A model generated the notes under the pieces. It was not told the DNA's origin. It made no database searches and was given only the letters and a program-made list of their open reading frames with translations. A stretch of 64,000 nucleotides of DNA from Microbacterium halimionae (GTDB lineage Bacteria > Actinomycetota > Actinomycetes > Actinomycetales > Microbacteriaceae), in NCBI RefSeq assembly GCF_011761265.1, contig NZ_JAAOZB010000001.1:1550001-1614000 (forward strand). The letters are read 5' to 3'. Positions 50,773 to 59,610 of this stretch are shown piece after piece. Position 1 is the stretch's first letter. Each line of letters starts with the position of its first letter. Position numbers and translations under genes: made by a program.

Positions 50773-52932
50773 ATGCCGTCCACGGCAACCGCCACCCAGA
50801 ACTCTTCGCCGCGGCGTCGGCGTTCTTCGTCGATGAATCGTCGTGACGAGGAAGCCCCGCTGATCCCAATCCTTGCTCGCAAGGTGCGTGAGGTCGAGGC
50901 GAAAGCACAGCGCGGCAAACTCGGACCGACGAACCGCGTGAAGTTCCAGGTCATCGCATTCTTAGTGCGTGAAGAGCGCGCCCGCGTCAAAGCCGACGGC
51001 GATATCACTGACTCCGCCCGCGCTGAGCTCCTCAAGAGGCTCGATGGTGTCGCGACAATCCTTGCCAAGACGGCGGCGAGAGACACTTCGCTCATCCAAC
51101 TGCTCGAGGTTGATCATGCGGCCTCTCCTGTCGCCCGCCGTATGCGCCGCGATTGGCTCCTTGAGTCTGGCGCAGAATTAGCACCGGACGAACTGATCAT
51201 CTCGGATGCCGCTCCCGCTCCGACTGAGGTTGTTCCTGCTGCCCTCGCCGAGCGCCAGGTGAAGCCGGCGCAGGTCGAGCTTCGGCAAATGTCGAACCCG
51301 TTCCTGGCTCCCGACCTCACTCCACGTGCGCCCAAGGATGCTCCGCGTCGCAGGCTTGACGGGTGGGAACTCATGGGCCCGCTTTACAAAGCTTTTGAAA
51401 TGGGTGCCGGCGGCATCGCAGCAACAATGCCGTTACCCGAGGTTCCGGAATACGACAGGCTTTCTCCCAAGGGTCTTGACGTAATGCCGCATCAATCACG
51501 CTTCCTCGAAGCGGTTCGCGAAGGTCATCGATCCTTTCTCCTCGCTGACGAACCGGGCCTCGGTAAGACCGCTGAGTCTGTGCTTGCAGCATCCGTGGCC
51601 GACGCTTACCCGCTGCTCGCTGTTGTTCCGAACGTCGTGAAGATGAACTGGGCGCGCGAAGTCGAGCGCTGGACGCCGCATCGCCGAGCCACGGTGATTC
51701 AGGGTGACGGTGAGACGATTGACGCGTTTGCCGATGTCTTCATCGTCAACTACGAAATTCTTGACCGTCACCTGTCGTGGCTCTCATCTCTCGGGCTCAA
51801 GAGCCTGGTGGTCGACGAGGCGCACTTCATAAAGAATCTTTCATCGCAGCGCTCGAAGAACGTACTCGCTTTGGCAGGACGGATTCGCCAGCAGGTCCGC
51901 GACCCGCTTTTGCTCGCACTGACCGGTACACCGCTCATCAACGATGTGGAAGACTTCGACGCGATCTGGCGTTTCCTCGGCTGGACCAATGGCGAAAAGC
52001 CGGGTGCCGAGCTCATGGAAAAGCTCGATGCGACTGGACTAACTCCGGCCGACAAGGCCTTCTACCCGGAGGCGCGAGAAGCTGTCATCTCGATGGGAAT
52101 CGTTCGGCGTAAGAAGAAGGATGTCGCAGCTGACCTTCCGGACAAACTCGTCGCGGACCTTCCCGTGCAGCTTGACGATGAATTCGGCCGCTCGATTCGC
52201 CAGGCGGAACGTGAGCTTGGTGAACGTCTTGCGGCTCGCTACCGACGCATCATCGAAGCTCGTGGCGATCGTGGTCTCGCTCCCGGCGAGATTGACGACG
52301 ACATTGTCCGTTTGGTCGCTCACAATGAGCTTGAGGAGTCAAAGGCGTCGGGCACAGGGTCCGAGAACGTCTTCACGATGGTGCGCCGTATTGGCCAGGC
52401 GAAGGCTGTACTTGCCGCCGATTACGCCGCGCAACTGCAGCGCTCGGTAGGCAAGGTCGTTTTCTTTGCAAAGCATATTGACGTCATGAACGCTGCTGAA
52501 GCTCACTTCGCAGCGGCCGGCGTGCGAAGTGTGTCGATCCGCGGTGAGCAGACCACAGCTGTGCGTCAAGACGCGATCGACGCATTCAACAATGACCCCG
52601 ATGTGGGCGTCGCTGTGTGCTCGCTGACTGCCGCGGGCGTCGGGGTGAACCTGCAGGTTGCGTCGAACGTGGTTCTGGCTGAGCTCAGCTGGACCGCAGC
52701 CGAGCAGACGCAAGCAATCGATCGTGTGCACCGCATCGGTCAGGATGAGCCGGTGACTGCCTGGCGCATAATCGCCGCACACACAATCGACACCAAGATC
52801 GCCGAGCTAATTGACTCGAAGCAGGGCCTCGCCGCCCGGGCTCTCGATGGTGAAGCGGTTGATTCGGCATCGAGCGACTCCGTGCAGTTGTCAGCTTTGA
52901 TGCACCTCACGCGCCGCGCCCTCGGCGGCTAA
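50773..52932 (+). CDS. SNF2-family DEAD/DEAH helicase (SMARCAL1/HARP-like)
   Basis: A 719-residue ATP-dependent DNA translocase. After a charged N-terminal region of about 230 residues come the helicase motifs: LADEPGLGKTAESVL (motif I, near residue 261), VVDEAHFIKN (II), ALTGTPLIND (III), VVFFAKHIDVM and CSLTAAGVGVNLQVAS (V), and QAIDRVHRIGQ (VI). The RHRIGQ-like ending is typical of SNF2 proteins that remodel forks or displace proteins. No restriction or methylase genes are adjacent, so a defence role is not suggested. ATG 50773 follows AGGAGGA; the frame is open from 50725. Its role in the cell is unknown. Confidence 0.88.
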   Translation: MPSTATATQNSSPRRRRSSSMNRRDEEAPLIPILARKVREVEAKAQRGKLGPTNRVKFQVIAFLVREERARVKADGDITDSARAELLKRLDGVATILAKTAARDTSLIQLLEVDHAASPVARRMRRDWLLESGAELAPDELIISDAAPAPTEVVPAALAERQVKPAQVELRQMSNPFLAPDLTPRAPKDAPRRRLDGWELMGPLYKAFEMGAGGIAATMPLPEVPEYDRLSPKGLDVMPHQSRFLEAVREGHRSFLLADEPGLGKTAESVLAASVADAYPLLAVVPNVVKMNWAREVERWTPHRRATVIQGDGETIDAFADVFIVNYEILDRHLSWLSSLGLKSLVVDEAHFIKNLSSQRSKNVLALAGRIRQQVRDPLLLALTGTPLINDVEDFDAIWRFLGWTNGEKPGAELMEKLDATGLTPADKAFYPEAREAVISMGIVRRKKKDVAADLPDKLVADLPVQLDDEFGRSIRQAERELGERLAARYRRIIEARGDRGLAPGEIDDDIVRLVAHNELEESKASGTGSENVFTMVRRIGQAKAVLAADYAAQLQRSVGKVVFFAKHIDVMNAAEAHFAAAGVRSVSIRGEQTTAVRQDAIDAFNNDPDVGVAVCSLTAAGVGVNLQVASNVVLAELSWTAAEQTQAIDRVHRIGQDEPVTAWRIIAAHTIDTKIAELIDSKQGLAARALDGEAVDSASSDSVQLSALMHLTRRALGG

Positions 52933-53037
52933 AAGTATTAGCCACGGCCCTACCCAGTGGCACCGCTTGGCATCCGGCGATAGTGTCGTGGTGGCAGCGT
53001 CGCCATGCTTTTTCACCCGACAGCAAGGATTCACGCC

Positions 53038-54066
53038 ATGAAGATCGGCATCCTCACCAGCGGGGGCGACTGCCCCGGACTGAACGCGGTTATCCGCGGC
53101 GTCGTGCTCAAAGGCACGACGAACTACGACCTTGAGTTTGTAGGAATCCGCGACGGATGGCGCGGTCTCGTCGACGCCGATTTTTTCCCGCTCACCCGCC
53201 ATGAGGTCAAAGGACTCTCAAAGGTCGGCGGAACGATTCTCGGAACCAGTCGCACGAACCCCTACGAGGGTCCGCGTGGCGGAGCTGAGAACATCGCCAA
53301 AACGATGTACGGACACCGGATCGACGCCATCTTGGCGATCGGCGGCGAAGGTACTCTCGCTGCGGCAAACCGCCTGGCGAATGACGGGATCAACGTCATC
53401 GGTGTTCCGAAGACGATCGACAACGACCTGCGAGCAACCGACTATTCGTTCGGGTTCGATACCGCAGTGAACATCGCGACTGATGCGATGGACCGCCTTC
53501 GCACCACCGGTGACTCGCATCAGCGCTGCATGGTCGCGGAGGTCATGGGACGCCACGTCGGATGGATCGCGCTGCACGCGGGAATCGCATCCGGCGCTCA
53601 CGTCATCTGCATCCCCGAAGTTCCGATGTCGATCGACGAAATTTGCGAACAAGTGACAAGCGCTCATGACCGTGGTCGCGCACCGCTCGTCGTGGTATCA
53701 GAGGGATTCACCATCACCGGCATGGACGAAGCCTTCAGCGACAAAGGCCTCGACGCCTACAACCGTCCACGCTTGGGTGGTATCAGCGAAGTGCTGGCTC
53801 CTGAGATCGAACGAATTACCGGTGTTGAGACACGTGCAACAGTGCTCGGCCACATTCAGCGTGGCGGCTCGCCGTCAGGTTTTGACCGCGTGCTCGCGAC
53901 GCGACTTGGTCTCCACGCCGCCGATGCACTCGTCGAGGGCTCTTGGGGCCAGATGGTGGCGCTACGCGGCACCGATATCGTGCGCGTGCCGTTCGCGGAG
54001 GCGCTCGGCGAGCTCAACACGGTGCCGCAGTACCGTTACGAAGAGGCTGCTGCTCTTTTCGGTTGA
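53038..54066 (+). CDS. pfkA: 6-phosphofructokinase, ATP-type of the actinobacterial group
   Basis: Phosphorylates fructose 6-phosphate in glycolysis. The 342-residue protein begins KIGILTSGGDCPGLNAVIRG. The phosphoryl-donor motif reads GGEGT: the glycine where PPi-dependent enzymes have Asp favours ATP as donor, while the preceding Asp is replaced by Glu. The later PKTIDNDL has the lysine typical of group III (mixed) PFKs. HIQRGGSPS and GRHVGWIA are also present. ATG 53038 follows CAAGGATTC. Its 3' end overlaps the convergent oligopeptidase gene by 31 bp. Confidence 0.93.
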   Translation: MKIGILTSGGDCPGLNAVIRGVVLKGTTNYDLEFVGIRDGWRGLVDADFFPLTRHEVKGLSKVGGTILGTSRTNPYEGPRGGAENIAKTMYGHRIDAILAIGGEGTLAAANRLANDGINVIGVPKTIDNDLRATDYSFGFDTAVNIATDAMDRLRTTGDSHQRCMVAEVMGRHVGWIALHAGIASGAHVICIPEVPMSIDEICEQVTSAHDRGRAPLVVVSEGFTITGMDEAFSDKGLDAYNRPRLGGISEVLAPEIERITGVETRATVLGHIQRGGSPSGFDRVLATRLGLHAADALVEGSWGQMVALRGTDIVRVPFAEALGELNTVPQYRYEEAAALFG

Positions 54067-56189
54067 TCGTCGTTGGTGATACCGACGACGTCGAGAAGCC
54101 AGGCGAGTTCGCCGGCGCGTTCGCGCCAAGCGTTGTAACGACCACTGACGCCACCGTGTCCAGCGACCATCTCGCACTTCAGAAGTGCGTCAGCGCCGAC
54201 CTCACGCAGTCTCGCGACCCACTTCGCAGGCTCGACGTACAGCACGCGAGTGTCGTTGAGCGACGTGACTGCGAGAATTCGCGGATAGGTGACTCCGTCG
54301 CGCACGTTCTCGTAGGGCGAGTATGACTTCATGTACTCGTAGACGTCGGCGTTGTGGAGGGGGTCTCCCCATTCATCCCACTCGATCACTGTCAGCGGAA
54401 GCGAGGGATCGAGAATGGTTGTCAGCGCGTCGACAAATGGAACATCCGCCAAGATTCCGGCGAAGAGCTCTGGCGCAAGGTTGGCCACGGCTCCCATCAA
54501 TAGCCCGCCAGCTGAACCGCCCTCAGCGACCAATTGAGCGGGAGTGGTGTATCCAGCGTCCACGAGGAATCGCGCGCACTCGACGAAGTCTGTAAAGGTA
54601 TTGCGTTTGGCGAGCAGCTTGCCGTCTTCGTACCACTGACGTCCCATCTCACCGCCGCCGCGAACGTGCGCGACGGCGAAAATGACTCCTCGGTCGAGCA
54701 TTGAGAGTCGAGCGATAGAGAAGCCGGGGTCTATCGAGTGCTCATAAGATCCGTACCCGTAAAGGTGCACGGGGCGCGGGTTCTCTCCGGCGTCCCCGAA
54801 CGAGCGCTTCCACACCAGCGACATCGGAACCTTTGCTCCGTCGGCAGCCGTCACCCACACCCGCTCTTGCGCGTAGTCAGCCGAGTCGAAGTCTCCCAGC
54901 ACGATCTGCTGCTTGCGTGGCAGCAGCTCGCCCGAATCAATCACGTAGTCGAAGACTGTGCTCGGCGTAATGAAAGACGTGAATCCGATCCGAAGGAGTG
55001 GCGGTGCCCATTCCGGGTTTGAGCCCGAGCCGGCGGCGTACAGCGGCTCGTCGAAAGAAAGCTCTTTCACATCGTTCGTCGCGTAATCCAAGAGCCCGAG
55101 CCGCGGAAGGCCCGCGCGGCGGTAGCCGACGACTGCCCAATCGCGGAAGGTCGAGACGCCGAGCAGCCGCCGCCCGGGCTCGTGGGCCAGCACCGCCTGT
55201 CGCTCACCGAGCGGATCGGCTGCCGACACCTTGACGAGCTCAAAATCGAGGGCATCGTCGTTATGGAGGATGTACAGGACGTCCTCGCCATCGACAACTG
55301 CGTGATCGGTGTCGTACTCGACACCTTCGCGGCGCGGCCACACCACTTGAGGTTCAGAACGCAGATCATCCGCGTCAATCAACCACTCTTCTGACGTGAT
55401 CGAGGATCCAATGCCAATCACAAGGTATTTGTCGCTTCGGGTGAAACCGGCGCCGACCCAGTAGCGATCGTCGGGCTCGTGAAAAAGCTTGCTGTCTGAG
55501 GCGACATCGGTGCCGATCTCGTGAAGCCAAACGGTGTCAGGGCGCCACGCGTCGTCCACCGTCGAATAGACGATGAAGCGGGCGTCCGGTGAGAAGCTCG
55601 CTCCCGCGGAAGTGCCGGGAATCTCTTCGCCGACGCTCTTGCCCGAGCGGAGGTCACGCACGCGAAGTGTGTACCGCTCATCGCCTTCGGTATCGACGCC
55701 GTAGAGAAGCAGATTGCCGTCGTTCGATACCTCAAAGCTTCCGAGCGAGAAGAATTCTTCGCCGTCAGCTTCGACGTTTCCATCGAGCAAAACCTCTTCG
55801 CCAGGAACCTCGACGTCGGGGGAGAGGGCGGGCGGCGTCCAATCATCGACGCGCGCAAGCGGTGCACGACATTGGATGCCGTATTGCTTTCCTTCGACGG
55901 TACGTCCGTAATACCACCACTCGCCCCGCCGCACGGGCAGAGAGAGGTCTGTTTCAAGTGTGCGGCTCTTTATCTCTTGATAGATTCGCTCCTGCATTGG
56001 CGAGAGGTGAGCCATCCGTGCAGTTGTGTACTCGTTCTCTGCTTCGAGGTGAGCGCGAACTTTTGGATCATCTTTGGAGCGCAGCCATTCGTAGCTGTCA
56101 GTGACTTCGTCATTGTGGTGCAGCCGACTCAGAGGGACGCGGGATGCTACTGGGGCGGATGGCGCGTGAGCGGAATCGTTCGAAGTCAT
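54036..56189 (-). CDS. ptrB: Oligopeptidase B (S9 prolyl-oligopeptidase family)
   Basis: A 717-residue serine peptidase that cuts short peptides after basic residues. An N-terminal helical start and beta-propeller (about residues 1-430) precede an alpha/beta hydrolase domain. The nucleophile is in EGGSAGGLLMGA (near residue 557), the acid in LNDTRVLYVEP, and the histidine in GHGGVSGRY. It is cytosolic, with no signal peptide. ATG 56189 follows a TAGCGT box ending exactly 6 nt upstream. Family assignment to OpdB rather than prolyl endopeptidase rests on the overall resemblance and should be treated as likely. Confidence 0.9.
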   Translation of the reverse strand: MTSNDSAHAPSAPVASRVPLSRLHHNDEVTDSYEWLRSKDDPKVRAHLEAENEYTTARMAHLSPMQERIYQEIKSRTLETDLSLPVRRGEWWYYGRTVEGKQYGIQCRAPLARVDDWTPPALSPDVEVPGEEVLLDGNVEADGEEFFSLGSFEVSNDGNLLLYGVDTEGDERYTLRVRDLRSGKSVGEEIPGTSAGASFSPDARFIVYSTVDDAWRPDTVWLHEIGTDVASDSKLFHEPDDRYWVGAGFTRSDKYLVIGIGSSITSEEWLIDADDLRSEPQVVWPRREGVEYDTDHAVVDGEDVLYILHNDDALDFELVKVSAADPLGERQAVLAHEPGRRLLGVSTFRDWAVVGYRRAGLPRLGLLDYATNDVKELSFDEPLYAAGSGSNPEWAPPLLRIGFTSFITPSTVFDYVIDSGELLPRKQQIVLGDFDSADYAQERVWVTAADGAKVPMSLVWKRSFGDAGENPRPVHLYGYGSYEHSIDPGFSIARLSMLDRGVIFAVAHVRGGGEMGRQWYEDGKLLAKRNTFTDFVECARFLVDAGYTTPAQLVAEGGSAGGLLMGAVANLAPELFAGILADVPFVDALTTILDPSLPLTVIEWDEWGDPLHNADVYEYMKSYSPYENVRDGVTYPRILAVTSLNDTRVLYVEPAKWVARLREVGADALLKCEMVAGHGGVSGRYNAWRERAGELAWLLDVVGITNDDQPKRAAASS

Positions 56190-56195
56190 AGATCA

Positions 56196-56201
56196 ACGCT
56201 A
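56196..56201 (-). promoter_or_regulatory. Leaderless-type -10 box of the oligopeptidase gene
   Basis: TAGCGT on the minus strand ends exactly 6 nt before ATG 56189. Confidence 0.55.
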
Positions 56202-56278
56202 ACCGAGCGACGTTGATACGCGTTCGTCTGGGCTCTCCAGCTTGACCGAGGCGATCCTCGGTGGAAAGATTTCTCGGG

Positions 56279-56311
56279 GTCACATGAACATCCCGTGAAC
56301 CCACGGTGAAC
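56279..56311 (-). promoter_or_regulatory. PHO-box-like array of three direct repeats
   Basis: On the minus strand three 11-bp units are adjacent: GTTCACCGTGG, GTTCACGGGAT, GTTCATGTGAC. This matches the GTTCACC-type direct repeats at 11-bp spacing bound by actinobacterial PhoP. It lies 62 bp before the start of the phosphate transporter gene and also upstream of the divergent oligopeptidase gene. Confidence 0.75.
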
Positions 56312-56372
56312 TGTTCGTTCGCGCCGCCGATTCACTCGGCAGATTTTGCCTGGCATCTACGGAAAGCGAACG

Positions 56373-57608
56373 GTGGAAACCGCAGTAGTAATTGTCGTTC
56401 TGGTCATTGGCCTCGCGCTCTTTTTTGACTTCACGAATGGTTTTCACGACACCGCCAATGCGATGGCTACGCCCATCGCCACCGGTGCGCTAAAGCCCAA
56501 AGTCGCCGTCGCACTCGCGGCCGGGTTGAACCTCGTGGGCGCATTTTTGTCGACGGAAGTATCGAAGACGATTTCGCACGGAATCATTCGTGAAGATCAG
56601 ATCACTCCGGAGCTTTTTCTGCCTCTGATTTTCGCGGGTCTCATCGGGGCCATTACGTGGAACATGCTCACGTGGCTTTTGGGGCTGCCATCCAGCTCGT
56701 CGCACGCGCTGTTCGGCGGTCTCATCGGAGCGACCCTGGTGGGTGTCGGTGCCATGGCCATCGATTTCGGTGTTGTGATGAGCAAGGTCATCTTGCCGGC
56801 CGTGATCGCACCTTTCACCGCAGGGCTGATCGCTTTCCTCACGACGCGTTTGGCGTATGCCGTCACCCGTCGCCACGACAAGAAACCTGACGGACGCGAT
56901 GGCTTCCGGTGGGGCCAGATCTTCACATCTTCGTTGGTCGCGCTCGCTCACGGCACTAACGACGCTCAAAAGACAATGGGAGTGATCACGCTCGCGCTGA
57001 TCATGGCGGGTTGGCAGAACTCAGCGGACGCCGATCCGCAGCTGTGGGTGATTCTCGCATGCGGTTTGACCATTGCGCTCGGCACGTACATGGGTGGATG
57101 GCGAATCATTCGCACGCTCGGGAAGGGACTGACCGATGTGAAGCCCGCTCAGGGCTTTGCAGCAGAGACATCGACAGCGTCGACGATTTTGGCCTCGAGC
57201 GCGCTCGGCTTCGCCTTGTCGACGACTCAAGTTGCCTCGGGATCCGTTATCGGTTCGGGTCTCGGAAGGCGCGGTTCTCTCGTGCGGTGGCGCACAGTCG
57301 GGCGCATCGCCATCGGATGGTTGCTCACACTCCCGGCGGCCGGTGCAGTAGGTGCATTCGCCGCGTGGCTGGTAGTTCTTTGGGGTGGGTGGGGGATTGC
57401 TGTTGACGCTGTCGCCGCCGTGATCGTGGTGTTGGCGCTCTTCATGCGTTCACGACGCGACGCGGTCAACGCAGACAACGCGATGAGCGAAGTTGCCGAC
57501 TCCGGCCACGCCGTGAAGGTCACGAAGAACCCGCCCTTGACGAAGCGCCAGCGCGCTGCTCGCAAGAAGAAAGCCGACCTGACAGAGAACGGAGATGATC
57601 CTTCGTGA
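56373..57608 (+). CDS. pit: Inorganic phosphate transporter (PiT family)
   Basis: A 411-residue membrane protein for low-affinity phosphate uptake. The two PiT half-repeats are visible: FDFTNGFHDTANAMATPIATGAL near the start (core DFTNGFHDTANAMA) and ALAHGTNDAQKTMGVITLAL later. About ten hydrophobic helices and a basic tail (TKRQRAARKKKADL) follow. GTG 56373 is preceded by GGAAAG. A PHO-box-like array sits upstream, so phosphate-limitation control is likely. The stop overlaps the next gene's start (GTGA). Confidence 0.93.
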   Translation: METAVVIVVLVIGLALFFDFTNGFHDTANAMATPIATGALKPKVAVALAAGLNLVGAFLSTEVSKTISHGIIREDQITPELFLPLIFAGLIGAITWNMLTWLLGLPSSSSHALFGGLIGATLVGVGAMAIDFGVVMSKVILPAVIAPFTAGLIAFLTTRLAYAVTRRHDKKPDGRDGFRWGQIFTSSLVALAHGTNDAQKTMGVITLALIMAGWQNSADADPQLWVILACGLTIALGTYMGGWRIIRTLGKGLTDVKPAQGFAAETSTASTILASSALGFALSTTQVASGSVIGSGLGRRGSLVRWRTVGRIAIGWLLTLPAAGAVGAFAAWLVVLWGGWGIAVDAVAAVIVVLALFMRSRRDAVNADNAMSEVADSGHAVKVTKNPPLTKRQRAARKKKADLTENGDDPS

Positions 57609-57940
57609 GTATCGCCATCGATTGGCTCGCGTTTGCTCAGGTTTTCGTAGCTGCGCTCCTCGGCGCCACCCTGGTTGTTGGATTTTATGCCCTTGGACTC
57701 CGTCTCCTGGTGCGGGCAGGCAAAGCTCCAGTTGTCGCCCCAGCAGACTTTACTGACGCGATCACAGTACTGAAGCCGAAAGAGATCGCGCGCGCGGAGA
57801 AGGCCGCGGCGAAGGCTGCCAAAAAGAGCCCACTCACCGCGCGTCAACGAGCAATCGCGTCAGTGTTCGCATACGTTTCCTTCACAATGTCAGGCCTCGC
57901 TGTGCTCGCAGGACTCGCGCTCATCGTTGTCGGTCACTGA
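57605..57940 (+). CDS. Small membrane protein co-transcribed with pit
   Basis: A 111-residue protein with two hydrophobic helices (about 12-36 and 86-108) separated by a charged, Lys/Ala-rich segment (EIARAEKAAAKAAKKS). The GTG start overlaps the pit stop codon by 4 bp. Homologs next to actinobacterial pit genes are common in my recollection, but I know no function. Coupling suggests a role with the transporter. Confidence 0.75.
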   Translation: MSIAIDWLAFAQVFVAALLGATLVVGFYALGLRLLVRAGKAPVVAPADFTDAITVLKPKEIARAEKAAAKAAKKSPLTARQRAIASVFAYVSFTMSGLAVLAGLALIVVGH

Positions 57941-57968
57941 TCTGCAATACCACTCATTTCGTTGCGGT

Positions 57969-59528
57969 CTACTTGACCGTCACGAGCGTGCGCTGCCATC
58001 CGCTTGAGCCATTGGGCGCGATAGCGGCGCGTTCCTCAGTTTGAACCTGACCATCAGCGTCGACTGCTCTCACGGCAAGGTAGTGAGTGCCGGGGGCAGC
58101 ATCCCAGTCGACGTACCACTGCACCCAGGTGTCGGAATTCACCGGATTCGAAAGCGTTGCCGCCACCCAGTCGCCGTTGTCGATGGAAACCTCGACGCGT
58201 GAGATTCCGACGTGCTGTGCCCACGCGACGCCAGCGATTGGGATAGATCCTGCCGTGACGGCGCCATCCGGTCGCGGAGTGTCGATTCGGGAAGACATCT
58301 TGATTGGTGCCTTTGCGTCATAGCCGCGCGGGGTCCAGTACGCCTCGTCCTTGTCGAAACGAGTGACGGTGAGTTCCGTCAGCCATTTCGTCGCGGAAAC
58401 GTAGCCGTAAAGGCCGGGGACAACCATCCGCACGGGGAAACCATGCTCCGCTGGTAGCGGTTCGCCGTTCATCGCGACGGCGAGAATGGCATCACGGTTG
58501 TCGTCGGTGAGCGCATCGAGGGGGGTGCTCGCGGTGTAGCCATCAGCGCTACGTGAGAGCACCATGTCGGCGTCTGCGGAGGGCGCGGCCTTGGCGAGAA
58601 CATCGCGAACGGGGATTCCCAGCCACTTCGCCGATCCCACGAGGTTGCCACCGACTTCGTTCGAGACGCAGGTCAGGGTTATCGAGTATTCGTCGAGTCC
58701 CATGCCGACGAGATCGTCGAAGCTGAGTTCCACGCGCTCGCCGACCATCCCATCGATGACCAGCCGCCAGGTCGAGGGATCAACACTCGGCACAGTGAGT
58801 GCCGTGTCAACCCGGTAGAAGTCTGCATTCGGCGTGTACAGCGACGAGAGGCCGTCGATATCGAGCTCGGCGCCGTCCGGAACCGTCACGCGTGATTTCG
58901 GGTCGGGAAGTGAAAGCGCTTGGCGGAGCGCATCAACCGACGAGGTGGCTGCAGAAATCGCGCGTGCACCGACTCCGACAACGACAGCGCCGAGCGTTGA
59001 GATGCCGGCGAACACCAAGAAACGACGGCGACTCGGCTTCGTGCTGTCGGCGTCATCGGTATCGGGAGAGTGGGAGTCGCGCCACGCCTTCAAACGTCGG
59101 GTGAGAAGTTCCAAGATGACGATAGCGGCGCCAAGACCCGCCGCGGGCGCGAGAAGTGCGAGCGGTTGTGATCCAGCGCGCGTGAGAACTGCTGCTCCCG
59201 AGAGCACCGCCGCAATCCCAAGGAGCACGTGCCCGAGCGGTGGGCGCTTGTACTGCAAAATGCCAGCGAGCGCTGCTGCGACCACTACAGCGAGGCCGAG
59301 CCCGAGAAGAAGCGCGACCTTGTCGAACGACCCGAATGTCGATATCGCTAGTTCTTTCAGTGGTCGTGGCACGACGTCGATGACGAACCCACCCACGGCG
59401 AGAAGCGGACTAGCGGCGGCGCTAAAAGCGAGAGCGACGAGTTCGGCTGCGGCCAGAAAGACCGCGGCCGCAATCACACCGCTGAGGGCCGCGAGCCATA
59501 TGAAGCGCGCCTTGTGTGCTGCAGTCAT
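57969..59528 (-). CDS. Membrane-bound molybdopterin oxidoreductase (sulfite-oxidase family)
   Basis: A 519-residue protein. Residues about 8-140 hold four or five hydrophobic helices. A twin-arginine-like motif SRRRFLVFAG is at 166-175, followed by another hydrophobic helix, so the catalytic domain would sit outside. The catalytic part has the Moco-ligand cysteine in ITLTCVSNEVGG (Cys287), VVPGLYGYVSATKWL and the C-terminal dimerisation Ig-like domain (IAGVAWAQHVGISRVEVSIDNGDW). Substrate is unknown; sulfite, sulfoxides or nitrate-like compounds are possibilities. I chose ATG 59528, since GAGAGG precedes it; the frame is open to 59681. Confidence 0.87.
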   Translation of the reverse strand: MTAAHKARFIWLAALSGVIAAAVFLAAAELVALAFSAAASPLLAVGGFVIDVVPRPLKELAISTFGSFDKVALLLGLGLAVVVAAALAGILQYKRPPLGHVLLGIAAVLSGAAVLTRAGSQPLALLAPAAGLGAAIVILELLTRRLKAWRDSHSPDTDDADSTKPSRRRFLVFAGISTLGAVVVGVGARAISAATSSVDALRQALSLPDPKSRVTVPDGAELDIDGLSSLYTPNADFYRVDTALTVPSVDPSTWRLVIDGMVGERVELSFDDLVGMGLDEYSITLTCVSNEVGGNLVGSAKWLGIPVRDVLAKAAPSADADMVLSRSADGYTASTPLDALTDDNRDAILAVAMNGEPLPAEHGFPVRMVVPGLYGYVSATKWLTELTVTRFDKDEAYWTPRGYDAKAPIKMSSRIDTPRPDGAVTAGSIPIAGVAWAQHVGISRVEVSIDNGDWVAATLSNPVNSDTWVQWYVDWDAAPGTHYLAVRAVDADGQVQTEERAAIAPNGSSGWQRTLVTVK

Positions 59529-59597
59529 GGTGATGCCTCTCGTCGTCGTCACGAGTTGTTCGGTGCGGTCGGTCGTTCGGATGGGGGTGGGGGCACG

Positions 59598-59603
59598 TAC
59601 GCT
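59598..59603 (+). promoter_or_regulatory. Leaderless-type -10 box of the phosphodiesterase gene
   Basis: TACGCT ends 7 nt before ATG 59611. Confidence 0.5.
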
Positions 59604-59610
59604 GAACAAC

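Noticed and set aside
58834..59610. N-terminal extension of the phosphodiesterase frame
   Set aside because: It is antisense to the molybdopterin oxidoreductase, and a -10 box sits just before the internal ATG 59611.
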